This document shows, in pieces, positions 1 through 7,682 of a stretch of DNA of 64,000 nt. This DNA is from Blastococcus xanthinilyticus (GTDB lineage Bacteria > Actinomycetota > Actinomycetes > Mycobacteriales > Geodermatophilaceae): assembly GCF_008124835.1 (NCBI RefSeq), contig NZ_VNHW01000001.1, positions 534,563-598,562 of the forward strand, written 5' to 3'. The translations under genes and the position numbers were made by a program. Below the pieces are notes generated by a model that saw nothing but the letters and a program-made list of their open reading frames with translations, ran no database searches and was not told the origin of the DNA. Every line of letters starts with the position of its first letter. Within the stretch, counting starts at the first letter, position 1.

Positions 1-2
1 CC

Positions 3-422
3 GAGGTCCTGCCCGGCATCTGGGCCGGGAACCTCGACGGCGCCCGGTACAGCGACGAGGACTTCGCCGTCATCTCACTGTGCCGGCTGGGCGAGCCGTT
101 CGCGCACCCGGTGCACCGGATGGCCTACATCGCCGACAACGAGCACAACGCCGACCTCGACGTCATGCTCGCCGACGTCCTGGACGACATGGTGGCGCTG
201 CAGGCGGAGGGGCACCGGCTGCTGGTGCACTGCCACGGCGGCGCCTCGCGCACGGGGCTGGTACTGCGGGGCTATCTCATCCGCGAGCAGGGCATGTCGG
301 TCGAGGAGGCGACGGCACACGTCGCCGAGCGCTGGCCGCACCTCGGCCTGTGGAACGACAGCTTCACGACCGCGCTCGAGCGCCTCGCCGGGCGGTCCGA
401 TGACAACGGAGGAAAGCGATGA
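3..422 (+). CDS. Dual-specificity/tyrosine phosphatase-like protein, 5'-partial
   Basis: The gene is cut by the left edge. The frame is open from base 3 and reads EVLPGIWAGNLDGARYS before the first Met codon, so the ATG at 111 is internal. The loop HCHGGASRTG fits the C-x5-R signature of dual-specificity/tyrosine phosphatases, with Cys as nucleophile and Arg as phosphate binder. An acidic helix before it (NEHNADLDVMLADVLDD) may supply the general acid. In actinobacteria this domain occurs alone or at the end of ADP-ribosylglycohydrolase-type proteins (recalled from the family, not testable here because the N-terminus is missing). The stop overlaps an ATG that follows a strong ribosome binding site, so a downstream gene was once coupled to it. 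A gap-free second copy lies 3480 bp downstream. Confidence 0.75.
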   Translation, partial: EVLPGIWAGNLDGARYSDEDFAVISLCRLGEPFAHPVHRMAYIADNEHNADLDVMLADVLDDMVALQAEGHRLLVHCHGGASRTGLVLRGYLIREQGMSVEEATAHVAERWPHLGLWNDSFTTALERLAGRSDDNGGKR

Positions 423-472
423 CTGCCATGGACGTCGACGAGATCCGCCGGCGCGTGACTCGGCGGTCGTGA
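419..472 (+). pseudogene. 17-codon stub of a truncated gene coupled to the phosphatase
   Basis: The ATG at 419 overlaps the phosphatase stop (ATGA) and has an excellent Shine-Dalgarno GGAGGAAA about 4 bases upstream, the arrangement of a translationally coupled second gene. The frame begins MTAMDVDEIRRRV and stops at a TGA after 17 codons. This is best read as the surviving 5' end of a gene whose body was lost at the rearrangement junction. It could also be a real micro-protein, but nothing in it is recognisable. The second phosphatase copy lacks this downstream arrangement. Confidence 0.4.
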
Positions 473-482
473 CGTGTGACGA

Positions 483-612
483 CGAGGATCCGCGGCGGTG
501 AGCTGCGCAGCGTCGGGCTCGTCGGCGGCCGCGACCGCGACGGACGTCATCCCCGCGACCGCGGCCGCCCGGGCGATGCGGAGGGCGATCTCCCCCGATC
601 GCCGATCAGCAG
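483..612 (-). pseudogene. Relic of a biotin carboxylase N-terminus
   Basis: The minus strand reads LLIGDRGEIALRIARAAA followed by VAGMTSVAVAAADE. This matches the start of acyl-CoA/acetyl-CoA/pyruvate carboxylase biotin-carboxylase domains, whose hallmark is (I/L)ANRGEIAxRIxRA followed by a SVAV-type beta strand. No convincing start codon precedes it, the usual ANRGE is GDRGE, and homology fades after about 43 residues as the frame runs into the antisense of the phosphatase gene. Only a fragment is left, so it is non-functional. It marks a recombination boundary together with the stub at 419. The match is by eye. Confidence 0.5.
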
Positions 613-715
613 GCGGTGAGGATCCAGCCGCCCGGCGATGCTCGCACGCGAGCCCGCACGGCCCGCGACGGCTGTCACCCGGCGTCGGGCCGCCGCGGGC
701 CTCGGGCGGGCGGGC

Positions 716-3064
716 CTATCCGAGCCGCAGCCAGCCCGCCCGCGAAGGAACCCCCCCGTCGTCCACAGCGAAGACCATGTACCAGCCGGGTGGCGCCAGG
801 GCGGGGTCGTCCGGGAGGACGACGGCGAGCTGCCCGCCGGCCTGCGCGGTGAACGTGAGATCGACGAGCCGCTGCTCGTTGTCCGACGAGTGGGTGGTGG
901 CGCCCGGGCGCATCAGGCACAGAGAGCCCAGCGCCCGCTCCCCCTCGACGGTGGCGGTCACGGTCGCGCCGTAACCGGCCGTGTCCGTGGCGAGGCTGAG
1001 CACCGGCCGGGCGCCGCGGAACAGGTAGGGCGGCCGGTAGACCTCGATGCGGAGCTCCTCGACCCCGCGCGCCGGGTTGGCCCCCGTGGTGAGCACCGTG
1101 CCGTCGGGGGCGAGCAGCGCCACGGAGTGGTAGAGGCGGGGCACCCGCGACCGGGCGACGACCGTCCAGGTCTCGGTGACCGGGTCGAACACCTCGGCGT
1201 CGAGCGCGGCCATCGCGGCGTCCTCCTCCATGGCCGCTCCGCCGTTCACCAGGACGGTGCGGTCGGGCAGCAGCGTGGCGCACAGGTGCATGCGGGCGGA
1301 GTGCATGGGAGCCACCGGCCGGAAGGCCGGGGCCGCCTCCGTCAGGTCGGCCACCGCGGCGGCCGCCACCGCAGGCGCGTGGCTGTGCACGTCCCATGCG
1401 CCGCCGCCGGCGATCAGCACGCGCTGCGCCTGGGCGGGCGGCAGCAGCACACTGGCCGACTGGTTGCGGCTCTCCGGCGCGTTGAGCCCGGGCACCTCGA
1501 TCGTCGCCCCCGAGGCGATATCCCACACGGTCGGCCGGACGCCGTTGTCGCCGCCATACCGGCCGCCGGTGAAGAAGATCCGGCCGCCGTCGAGCAGGAC
1601 CAGGTGGGCGTACATCGGCCACGGCCCGGGGGACGCCACCACGGTCCAGTCGCCGGTGTCCGGGGACCAGACCTCGGGGACGAGGTTGAGCAGGCCGTCC
1701 TGCCCGAGCCCCGAGACAGCCAGGACCCGGCCGTCGGGGAGCGTCAGGAGGGCGGGGTACCAGCGGCCGCCGGCCATCGGCTGCACCGCCGTCCACGCCG
1801 AGGTTGCCGGATCGAACACCAAGGCGTCGCGCAGGCCGTGGAAGGGGTCGTACTGCTCGGTGCCGCCGGCGATGAGCAAGCGACCGTCGGGCAGGAACGC
1901 CTGCCCGCAGCAGAACAGGTCGATCGGGGTGTCCGGGGCGTCGAGGACGGGCGAGGGGTGGCGCCACACCCGGGTGCGGTAGTCGCGTGCGGTGAAGCGC
2001 ACGTCGTCGTTGCCGGAGCCGGCGAACAGCAGGACGTCCCCGGTGTGCAGGAGAGCGGCGTGCACGGGGTTGACCTCGGCGTCGAAGTCCAGCAGCCGCC
2101 ACGCGCCCTGCTCGGCCGCGGTCTCGAGGCCGGTCTCCAGGTCGGTGACGTGGAGGTAGCCTGCGTTGGGCCCCTCCGGGGCGTCCACGAGGACGACGGC
2201 GAGCCGGGGGGGTCCACCGTCCGCACCGGGCAGAACCGCCACGGAAACTCCCGCGTTCTCCCAGAACGGCCAGTCAGCCAGCCGGGTCCACGGGCCCCAG
2301 CCGTCGACGGCCCGTCCCGATCCGTCGAGGCCCCAGCCGATGGTGCAGAGGCCCGCGTTGTTCCCGGCCGGGTTGTCGACGGAGAAGACGACGAGCTCGG
2401 GGCGGCCGTCGCCGTCCAGGTCGGTGACGGCCAGGCCGGCGCCCTGGTTCTCCCAGACGTTCCACTCCGGGATCGCGATCCACGGCCCCCAGGCGTCCAC
2501 CGCGCCGTCGGCGGCCAGCCCGCGGCCGACACGGTAGTAGCCGATGTTGGGCCCCTCCGGGGCGTCGACCATGATCAGGACCAGGTCGAGGGAGCCGTCG
2601 CCGCCGATGTCGGCCACCGCGACGTCGGCGCCCTGGCTCTCCCAGACGTCCCAGCCCGGCACCTGGACCCACGGGTCCCAGCCGCCGGTCACCGTGCCGT
2701 CGGCACCCAGCCGGTGACCGATCCGGTACCAGCCCGCGTTCGGTCCGGGCGGTGCGTCCACCATGAGGACGACGAGGTCGGGCTGCCCGTCGCCGTCGAC
2801 GTCCGCCACGGCCACCCCGACGTCCGCGGTGGACTCGGAGAACCAGTCCGGAACCTGCTGCCACGGTCCCCAGCCGCCGGTGACCGTGTTGTCGACGAGC
2901 CCGCGGCCGACCCGGTAGAAGCCGGCGTTCAGCCCCGCGGGGGCGTCGACGGTCAGGACCACCAGGTCGGGCACGCCGCTGCCGTCGAGGTCGGCGACCG
3001 CCACCCCCGCGCCGGCGTTCTCCCACCAGGACCAGTCCGGGATGCTGCTGAACCCTTCCGGCAT
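716..3064 (-). CDS. Galactose oxidase/glyoxal oxidase-like radical copper oxidase with N-terminal FG-GAP repeats
   Basis: The protein is 782 aa. Residues about 5-320 hold five repeats of about 60 aa, each with a W-W(E)N stretch, an acidic D-x-D-G-D-G loop (FG-GAP/VCBS type) and a GWGPW-like end. The rest is a kelch propeller with a C-terminal DUF1929-type domain. All copper and radical-cofactor residues of galactose oxidase appear present by motif alignment: Cys385 (LFCCGQ) and Tyr436 (GRWYPALL) for the thioether cofactor, Tyr645-His646 (RLYHSVALL) and His725 (GATTHSSDNEQR). The family oxidises primary alcohols or aldehydes to give H2O2. The start MPEG is chosen because GGGGGAG lies 6-8 bases upstream; a longer frame adds ten residues. 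No signal peptide is visible, which is odd for this usually exported family. It is flanked by two copies of a phosphatase gene. Confidence 0.85.
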   Translation of the reverse strand: MPEGFSSIPDWSWWENAGAGVAVADLDGSGVPDLVVLTVDAPAGLNAGFYRVGRGLVDNTVTGGWGPWQQVPDWFSESTADVGVAVADVDGDGQPDLVVLMVDAPPGPNAGWYRIGHRLGADGTVTGGWDPWVQVPGWDVWESQGADVAVADIGGDGSLDLVLIMVDAPEGPNIGYYRVGRGLAADGAVDAWGPWIAIPEWNVWENQGAGLAVTDLDGDGRPELVVFSVDNPAGNNAGLCTIGWGLDGSGRAVDGWGPWTRLADWPFWENAGVSVAVLPGADGGPPRLAVVLVDAPEGPNAGYLHVTDLETGLETAAEQGAWRLLDFDAEVNPVHAALLHTGDVLLFAGSGNDDVRFTARDYRTRVWRHPSPVLDAPDTPIDLFCCGQAFLPDGRLLIAGGTEQYDPFHGLRDALVFDPATSAWTAVQPMAGGRWYPALLTLPDGRVLAVSGLGQDGLLNLVPEVWSPDTGDWTVVASPGPWPMYAHLVLLDGGRIFFTGGRYGGDNGVRPTVWDIASGATIEVPGLNAPESRNQSASVLLPPAQAQRVLIAGGGAWDVHSHAPAVAAAAVADLTEAAPAFRPVAPMHSARMHLCATLLPDRTVLVNGGAAMEEDAAMAALDAEVFDPVTETWTVVARSRVPRLYHSVALLAPDGTVLTTGANPARGVEELRIEVYRPPYLFRGARPVLSLATDTAGYGATVTATVEGERALGSLCLMRPGATTHSSDNEQRLVDLTFTAQAGGQLAVVLPDDPALAPPGWYMVFAVDDGGVPSRAGWLRLG

Positions 3065-3401
3065 CGCGCGCTCCCCCCGCCGCCGCGGTCGCATTGCGCT
3101 CGCCGGGGCGTGGGCTGGACGTCCGGTCGCCCCCAGCGGGCGCTGTCTGGCGTGCGGAGCGTCCCACCGCGGGCGGGCGGGCGGGAAGGGGCGGCGGCGT
3201 GTCGGAGCCGCGCCTCGCGTACGCCCGGTCGGCTGGCACGGATCGCTGGCCGGGGCTCTCGGTGGGCCGAGGCGAGGCGGCGGTCGCCCCCCTTGGTGCC
3301 GTGCCTGGAAGATCGGGCCGGTGAAGAGCTCCGGGCCCGACGAAGCCTCATGCGCCAGGGGCAGGATTCTTCGGGCTCCGGCGGTCGCGGAGCAGACAGT
3401 C
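3065..3401. other. Gene-free stretch between divergent genes
   Basis: These 337 bases separate the start of the copper oxidase (minus) from the phosphatase copy (plus), so promoters for both should lie here. The phosphatase frame stays open through it, but the translation is Arg/Gly/Pro-rich and lacks domain character before about 3402. I see the oxidase ribosome binding site at its left end and no convincing -10/-35 pair, hairpin or gene relic. Confidence 0.4.
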
Positions 3402-3881
3402 GTGGAGCAGCTCGCCGCTTCGCTCGACGGCGGGGTGTGGCAGAACTACGACCTTGGGGCCATTCCGCGGATCGGCCCCACCGAAGTCCTGCCCGGCATC
3501 TGGGCTGGGAACTTGGATGGCGCCCGCTACAGCGAGGAGGACTTCGCCGTCACCTCGCTGTGCCGGCTGGGCGAGCCGTTCCCGCACCCGGTGCACCGGA
3601 TGGCCTACATCGCCGACAACGAGCACAACGCCGATCTCGACGTGATGCTCGCCGACGTCCTCGACGACATGAAGGCGCTCCAGGACGAGGGCCACCGGCT
3701 GCTGGTGCACTGCCACGGCGGCGCCTCCCGAACCGGGCTGGTGCTGCGCGGCTACCTAATCCGCGAGCACGGGATGTCGGTCGAGGAGGCGACGGCCCAC
3801 GTCGCCGAGCGTTGGCCCCACCTGGGTCTGTGGAACGACAGCTTCGCCGCCGCGCTCGAGCGCCTTGCTCGACGACCGTGA
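3402..3881 (+). CDS. Dual-specificity/tyrosine phosphatase-like protein, second copy
   Basis: The protein is 159 aa and has the same HCHGGASRTG phosphatase loop as the gene at the window edge. Over the shared 125 or so residues only about eight differ, and the two align at DNA level without gaps (base 1 corresponds to 3481). GTG at 3402 is chosen because a GGAG lies about 9 bases upstream and the residues after it (VEQLAASLDGGVWQNYDLG) look like folded protein; the longer frame upstream is Arg/Gly-rich and uncharacteristic. This is either a stand-alone phosphatase or a partial duplicate that keeps only the C-terminal domain of a longer protein. The last residues differ from copy one (LARRP against LAGRSDDNGGKR), so the duplication ends there. 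Confidence 0.65.
   Translation: MEQLAASLDGGVWQNYDLGAIPRIGPTEVLPGIWAGNLDGARYSEEDFAVTSLCRLGEPFPHPVHRMAYIADNEHNADLDVMLADVLDDMKALQDEGHRLLVHCHGGASRTGLVLRGYLIREHGMSVEEATAHVAERWPHLGLWNDSFAAALERLARRP
3481..3875 (+). repeat. Second copy of a duplication of at least 395 bp (first copy 1-395)
   Basis: Bases 1-395 and 3481-3875 align without gaps and with only scattered substitutions, a constant offset of 3480 bp. Both copies encode the phosphatase domain in the same orientation. The left end of the first copy is outside the window. Direct repeats of this length could recombine and delete the copper oxidase between them. Confidence 0.85.
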
Positions 3882-4077
3882 TCCGCCGTCCCGTAGACGT
3901 TTCCGCTGGTGACCATGCAATGGGCCGTGCGCCGCAACACCGGGCGACCCCCACGACAGCAGCCTCCATTGTCTCGGTAGCACGCCTGGCCCCATGTGCC
4001 GACCTACCGGGTTGGTGTCACTGCGTAGTTGCGCTTTGTGACTACCCTCGCCTCGACGCACCTACGGAAGGGGGCTC

Positions 4078-6693
4078 GTGGTGACAGCCGCGGGGGTCAC
4101 GCAAGAGCAGGTAGACGAGCTGTACCAGGTCTTTCAAAAGATCACACAGTCGATGACGCCGCACGAGGCCGTGAAGAACCTGCAGCTGTTCGGGGCGAAC
4201 GACGGGATGATCCGCGCGGTCCGGGCACGTCACGAGACGGAGAGCCTGCGCATCCGGAATCTGGATGAGCCCGCATCGGTGTACCTCGACGGGCGTCAGA
4301 CCTGGTACACGGGCCCCGACATGGAGAACGACCGCAACTGGCCTGCGCTGGTGGCGTCGATGAGGCGTAAGGACTTCGGCGAGGACAACATCACCTCGAT
4401 CGACAAGTCCTCCACCAAGATCGTGTCCTTGCTGGACCATCCGAAGCAGGACCGGTACCGGACCCGGGGCCTCGTCGTGGGCTACGTCCAGTCAGGCAAG
4501 ACGACCAACTTCACGGCCGTCATGGCGAAGGCCGCCGACAAGGGCTTCAAGCTCTTCATCGTTCTCTCCGGCATTCACAACACCCTTCGCCGGCAGACCC
4601 AGATCCGACTGGTCAAGGACCTCGTCGACACGAACCCCAGTCAGTGGCACCAGGTCACCAACGAGGTCCACGACTTCACACCCCCGCCGAACCCGAAGGC
4701 CTTCTTCGCCGCCAAGGACCAGCACCTGCTCCTGGTCGTGAAGAAGAACGCCGCAGTGCTGCGAAAACTGCGCAACTGGCTCGCCTCGGCCGGGGAGTAC
4801 CTGGACCAGTGCCCGACCTTGATCATCGACGATGAGGCCGACCAGTCCACGGTTGCGACCGCGAAGATAAACCCGTTGCTCTTCGAGGTCCTCGACAAGT
4901 TCCCCAAGGTCGGCTACGTGGGATATACGGCGACCCCGTTCGCCAATCTGTTGATCGACCCGTCAGCGGACGAGAACTTCTATCCGCGAGACTTCATCGT
5001 CAACCTTCCGAGACCAACCGGGTATCACGGTACCGAGATTCTCTTCGGCCGCGACCTGTTGGACGGTGAGGATCCGGCGGATCTGCCGGGCGGCTACGAC
5101 ATGGTGCGGCTGGTGCCGGACGACGAGGTCGACGACCTCAAGCCGCGGAACAAGAAGGAGGCCGCCACCTTCCAGCCGGCATTAACCCGATCGCTGCAGG
5201 CAGCGGTGGAGTGGTTCTGGCTGGCGACCGCGGCACGCCGCGCGCGGGGAGGCGGTAACCCCCATTCGACGATGCTCGTCCACACGACGACCGAGACCGC
5301 CGTGCACGAGGCCTTCAAGGAGCCTCTGGAGCACCTGCGGCAGTCACTGCTCGAACGGCTGCACCTTTCGGAGTCCCGCACCGTGGAACGGCTACGGACG
5401 ACGTGGGAACGCGAGACCAACCTGGTGCCGGCTGCCGATCTCGGCGAGGCGAAGGTCCCGTTCGAGACGGTGATGACTCATCTCCCGAAGGTCGTTCGCG
5501 AGACCAGGGTCGTCATCGACAATTACCGCAGCAGCGACCGGCTGAACTATGAGTCGGGGCCCGTCACCGCCATTGCGGTGGGCGGCAACACCCTGTCTCG
5601 CGGGCTGACGCTGGAAGGTTTGGTGTCCAGCCTCTTCGTGAGAGCCGTGTCCGCGTACGACACGTTGCTGCAGATGGGTCGCTGGTTCGGGTACCGCAAC
5701 GGCTACGCCGACCTCCCTCGAATCTGGATGACCGAAGAGCTGGGCATGTGGTTCAGCCACCTGGCGACGGTTGAGGCGGACATGCGTCGCGACATCGATC
5801 GCTACATGCACAACCCTGCAGAGACGCCGCTGACGTTCGCCGTGAGACTCCGGTCTCACCCGCAGATGGCCATCACGTCCAAGGCCAAGATGAAGTCGGC
5901 GGTCCTCGCGCACGCGAAGTATGGGGGAACGCTCGTCGAGTCCCGGTTCTTTGACGTGACCGAGCGCGGCCGCGGCGTCCTCGAGGCGAACGCGAGTGCT
6001 GCGCGGGATTTGATTCGTGCAGCACGTCAGCACGGCATCGTGGGGCCAGCTCCGCGACCAGAGACGGCCCTGTTCACGGCGGTGCCCACCGACGACGTGG
6101 TTGCCTTCCTGCAGACGTATGCGTTCCACGAACGCTCGGAGGAAGGGAACCGAGATCGGCTGGTCGACTACATCACGAAGCGGGCGCGCGATGGCGGGCT
6201 CAACCGGTGGACCGTCGCGGTTATCGGGAACTCGCAGGCAACCTCGGACACTCCTTCTTGCGATCTCGGCTCGGGCGTCGACGTGCGCATGGTCAAGCGC
6301 GCCCGGCTGGGCCAGCCGTCGGAGACCGCTTTCGACGGCGTCGCCGACATCAAGACGCTGTCCAGCCGCAGGGACGAACACGTCGACCTGAACACTGACG
6401 GCGCCGACACCAGCTCCCGGCAGCGCATCCTCGATCTCCGTCAGGAGCAGCGGCCGGGTGAGGGGCTTGTCCTGGTGTATCCGATCGAACCCGAGTCCGA
6501 CACGGGCAAGGGTGGCCGGCTACCGCTGCGCGCACCGACCGAGGACGTCGTAATCGGCGTGGCCCTGCTGTTCCCCACCCCGCCCTCCGGCGGCCGCGAC
6601 TCCGAGGTCGAGTACTACAGCGCCGACCTGTCCAAGGTGAACGTGGAGGTGGAGGACACGTCCATCCTCGACTACGACGACGAGGCCGCGTGA
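4078..6693 (+). CDS. Z1 domain superfamily II helicase/ATPase (defence operon gene 1)
   Basis: The protein is 871 aa. A P-loop GYVQSGKTT (residues 135-143) and Walker B LIIDDEAD (248-255) sit in an SF2 helicase core, followed by GYTATPFAN (282-290) as motif III and later GGNTLSRGLTLEGL, both typical of the Z1 domain family (PF10593). Z1 helicases are known from gene neighbourhoods of restriction-modification-like systems with MORC/MutL-type GHKL ATPases (Iyer, Abhiman and Aravind 2008, recalled), and that is the context here. It should move on or remodel DNA in an ATP-dependent way with the nuclease encoded next. GTG 4078 is the start (GGAAGGGGG upstream; GTG 4081 is an alternative). Its stop overlaps the next start as GTGA. 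Confidence 0.9.
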   Translation: MVTAAGVTQEQVDELYQVFQKITQSMTPHEAVKNLQLFGANDGMIRAVRARHETESLRIRNLDEPASVYLDGRQTWYTGPDMENDRNWPALVASMRRKDFGEDNITSIDKSSTKIVSLLDHPKQDRYRTRGLVVGYVQSGKTTNFTAVMAKAADKGFKLFIVLSGIHNTLRRQTQIRLVKDLVDTNPSQWHQVTNEVHDFTPPPNPKAFFAAKDQHLLLVVKKNAAVLRKLRNWLASAGEYLDQCPTLIIDDEADQSTVATAKINPLLFEVLDKFPKVGYVGYTATPFANLLIDPSADENFYPRDFIVNLPRPTGYHGTEILFGRDLLDGEDPADLPGGYDMVRLVPDDEVDDLKPRNKKEAATFQPALTRSLQAAVEWFWLATAARRARGGGNPHSTMLVHTTTETAVHEAFKEPLEHLRQSLLERLHLSESRTVERLRTTWERETNLVPAADLGEAKVPFETVMTHLPKVVRETRVVIDNYRSSDRLNYESGPVTAIAVGGNTLSRGLTLEGLVSSLFVRAVSAYDTLLQMGRWFGYRNGYADLPRIWMTEELGMWFSHLATVEADMRRDIDRYMHNPAETPLTFAVRLRSHPQMAITSKAKMKSAVLAHAKYGGTLVESRFFDVTERGRGVLEANASAARDLIRAARQHGIVGPAPRPETALFTAVPTDDVVAFLQTYAFHERSEEGNRDRLVDYITKRARDGGLNRWTVAVIGNSQATSDTPSCDLGSGVDVRMVKRARLGQPSETAFDGVADIKTLSSRRDEHVDLNTDGADTSSRQRILDLRQEQRPGEGLVLVYPIEPESDTGKGGRLPLRAPTEDVVIGVALLFPTPPSGGRDSEVEYYSADLSKVNVEVEDTSILDYDDEAA

Positions 6694-7682
6694 CCGTCAG
6701 CACCCGGGACCTCGATCTCATCTGGAACGCCGCAGCCGGTCGCCCAGCGGTCACCAGCTTCCGCACGGCTCCCGTCGGAGTCGAGACGCCGCAGGGGCCG
6801 GTCCAGGCGGGCCTCGACGCCCAGGGGCACCGACACCTGCTCGTGCCCCTTGCGGCGAGGCACACGCTGCAGGAGGTCCTCGACGGTGACGCCGTCGTCC
6901 TCCGACGGCGAGCTCTGGAGGACGAGAACAGGTATCAGCCCTACGCCTCCCTGGAGCTCGTCGACGAGGGACTCGGGGACCTCTTCAAGGCGCTGTGCGT
7001 GGAAGTGGTCGAACGCATCGCCGCGACCCCCGACCGGGCCGTCGCTGCACTTCGCGAGGTGCTGAAGGAGTGGCGTGCGCTGCTTGCCGGCAACAGCCGT
7101 CCTCTCAGCGCGACGGCACTGGCCGGCCTCTTCGGGGAGCTTCATCTACTTCGGACCGCGCTCCGTCGTGACCCCGGCGCCGTCGCCTTCTGGACCGGTC
7201 CCAGTGGTTCCGCCCAGGACTTCCACCACGGCCGCCACGCCGTGGAGGTCAAGACGACGACTGCTCCCGAGGGCCGGTCGATCCGCGTCCACGGGGCGGA
7301 CCAGCTCGACGTGGAGGCACCGGGCCGACTCCTGCTTCGCTGGCTGAGAGTCCGATCCGATCAAGGCACGTCCGTCCCGGACCTGGTGACGGAGATCCTC
7401 GGCCTGACGGACGACAGCACCGCCTTTCGTCTGCTGCTGCACAAGGTCGGCTATCGCGAGGCGGATCGGCAGGTCTACGACCGCACGCGATTCGAGGTGC
7501 TCGAGGAGCGGGTGTACGAGGTGGGCCCCGGTTTCCCACGTATCACGCCGTCGGGGCTCACCGGCGACGCCGCGGCTCCGGGCCTCGGCCCCATCGACTA
7601 CACACTCGACCTGGACGCCCCCTCTGCGGACGCGAAGCGCGTAGATGTGGACCCTGCGGACTTTCTCTTGGCGGGCCCGTGA
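6690..7682 (+). CDS. PD-(D/E)XK motif endonuclease, DUF4420 family (defence operon gene 2)
   Basis: The protein is 330 aa. The nuclease core lies at residues 145-190: Glu150 in GLFGELHLL, Asp177 in GSAQDFHH and Glu186-Val-Lys188 in HAVEVKTTT, the E...D...ExK pattern of a PD-(D/E)XK restriction endonuclease fold. DUF4420 (PF14390) proteins are regular partners of Z1 helicases and MORC-type ATPases. This is therefore the likely DNA-cutting subunit, with helicase and ATPase supplying substrate presentation. The start GTG overlaps the helicase stop by four bases and the end overlaps the next gene the same way, so the subunits are probably made in fixed ratio. Confidence in the family is high; the DNA target cannot be told from sequence. 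Confidence 0.88.
   Translation: MTVSTRDLDLIWNAAAGRPAVTSFRTAPVGVETPQGPVQAGLDAQGHRHLLVPLAARHTLQEVLDGDAVVLRRRALEDENRYQPYASLELVDEGLGDLFKALCVEVVERIAATPDRAVAALREVLKEWRALLAGNSRPLSATALAGLFGELHLLRTALRRDPGAVAFWTGPSGSAQDFHHGRHAVEVKTTTAPEGRSIRVHGADQLDVEAPGRLLLRWLRVRSDQGTSVPDLVTEILGLTDDSTAFRLLLHKVGYREADRQVYDRTRFEVLEERVYEVGPGFPRITPSGLTGDAAAPGLGPIDYTLDLDAPSADAKRVDVDPADFLLAGP

Noticed and set aside
638..4084. Very long plus-strand frame of 1148 codons
   Set aside because: It is the antisense shadow of the copper oxidase gene; its translation is Arg/Gly/Val-rich without any domain, and the minus strand has full catalytic motifs.
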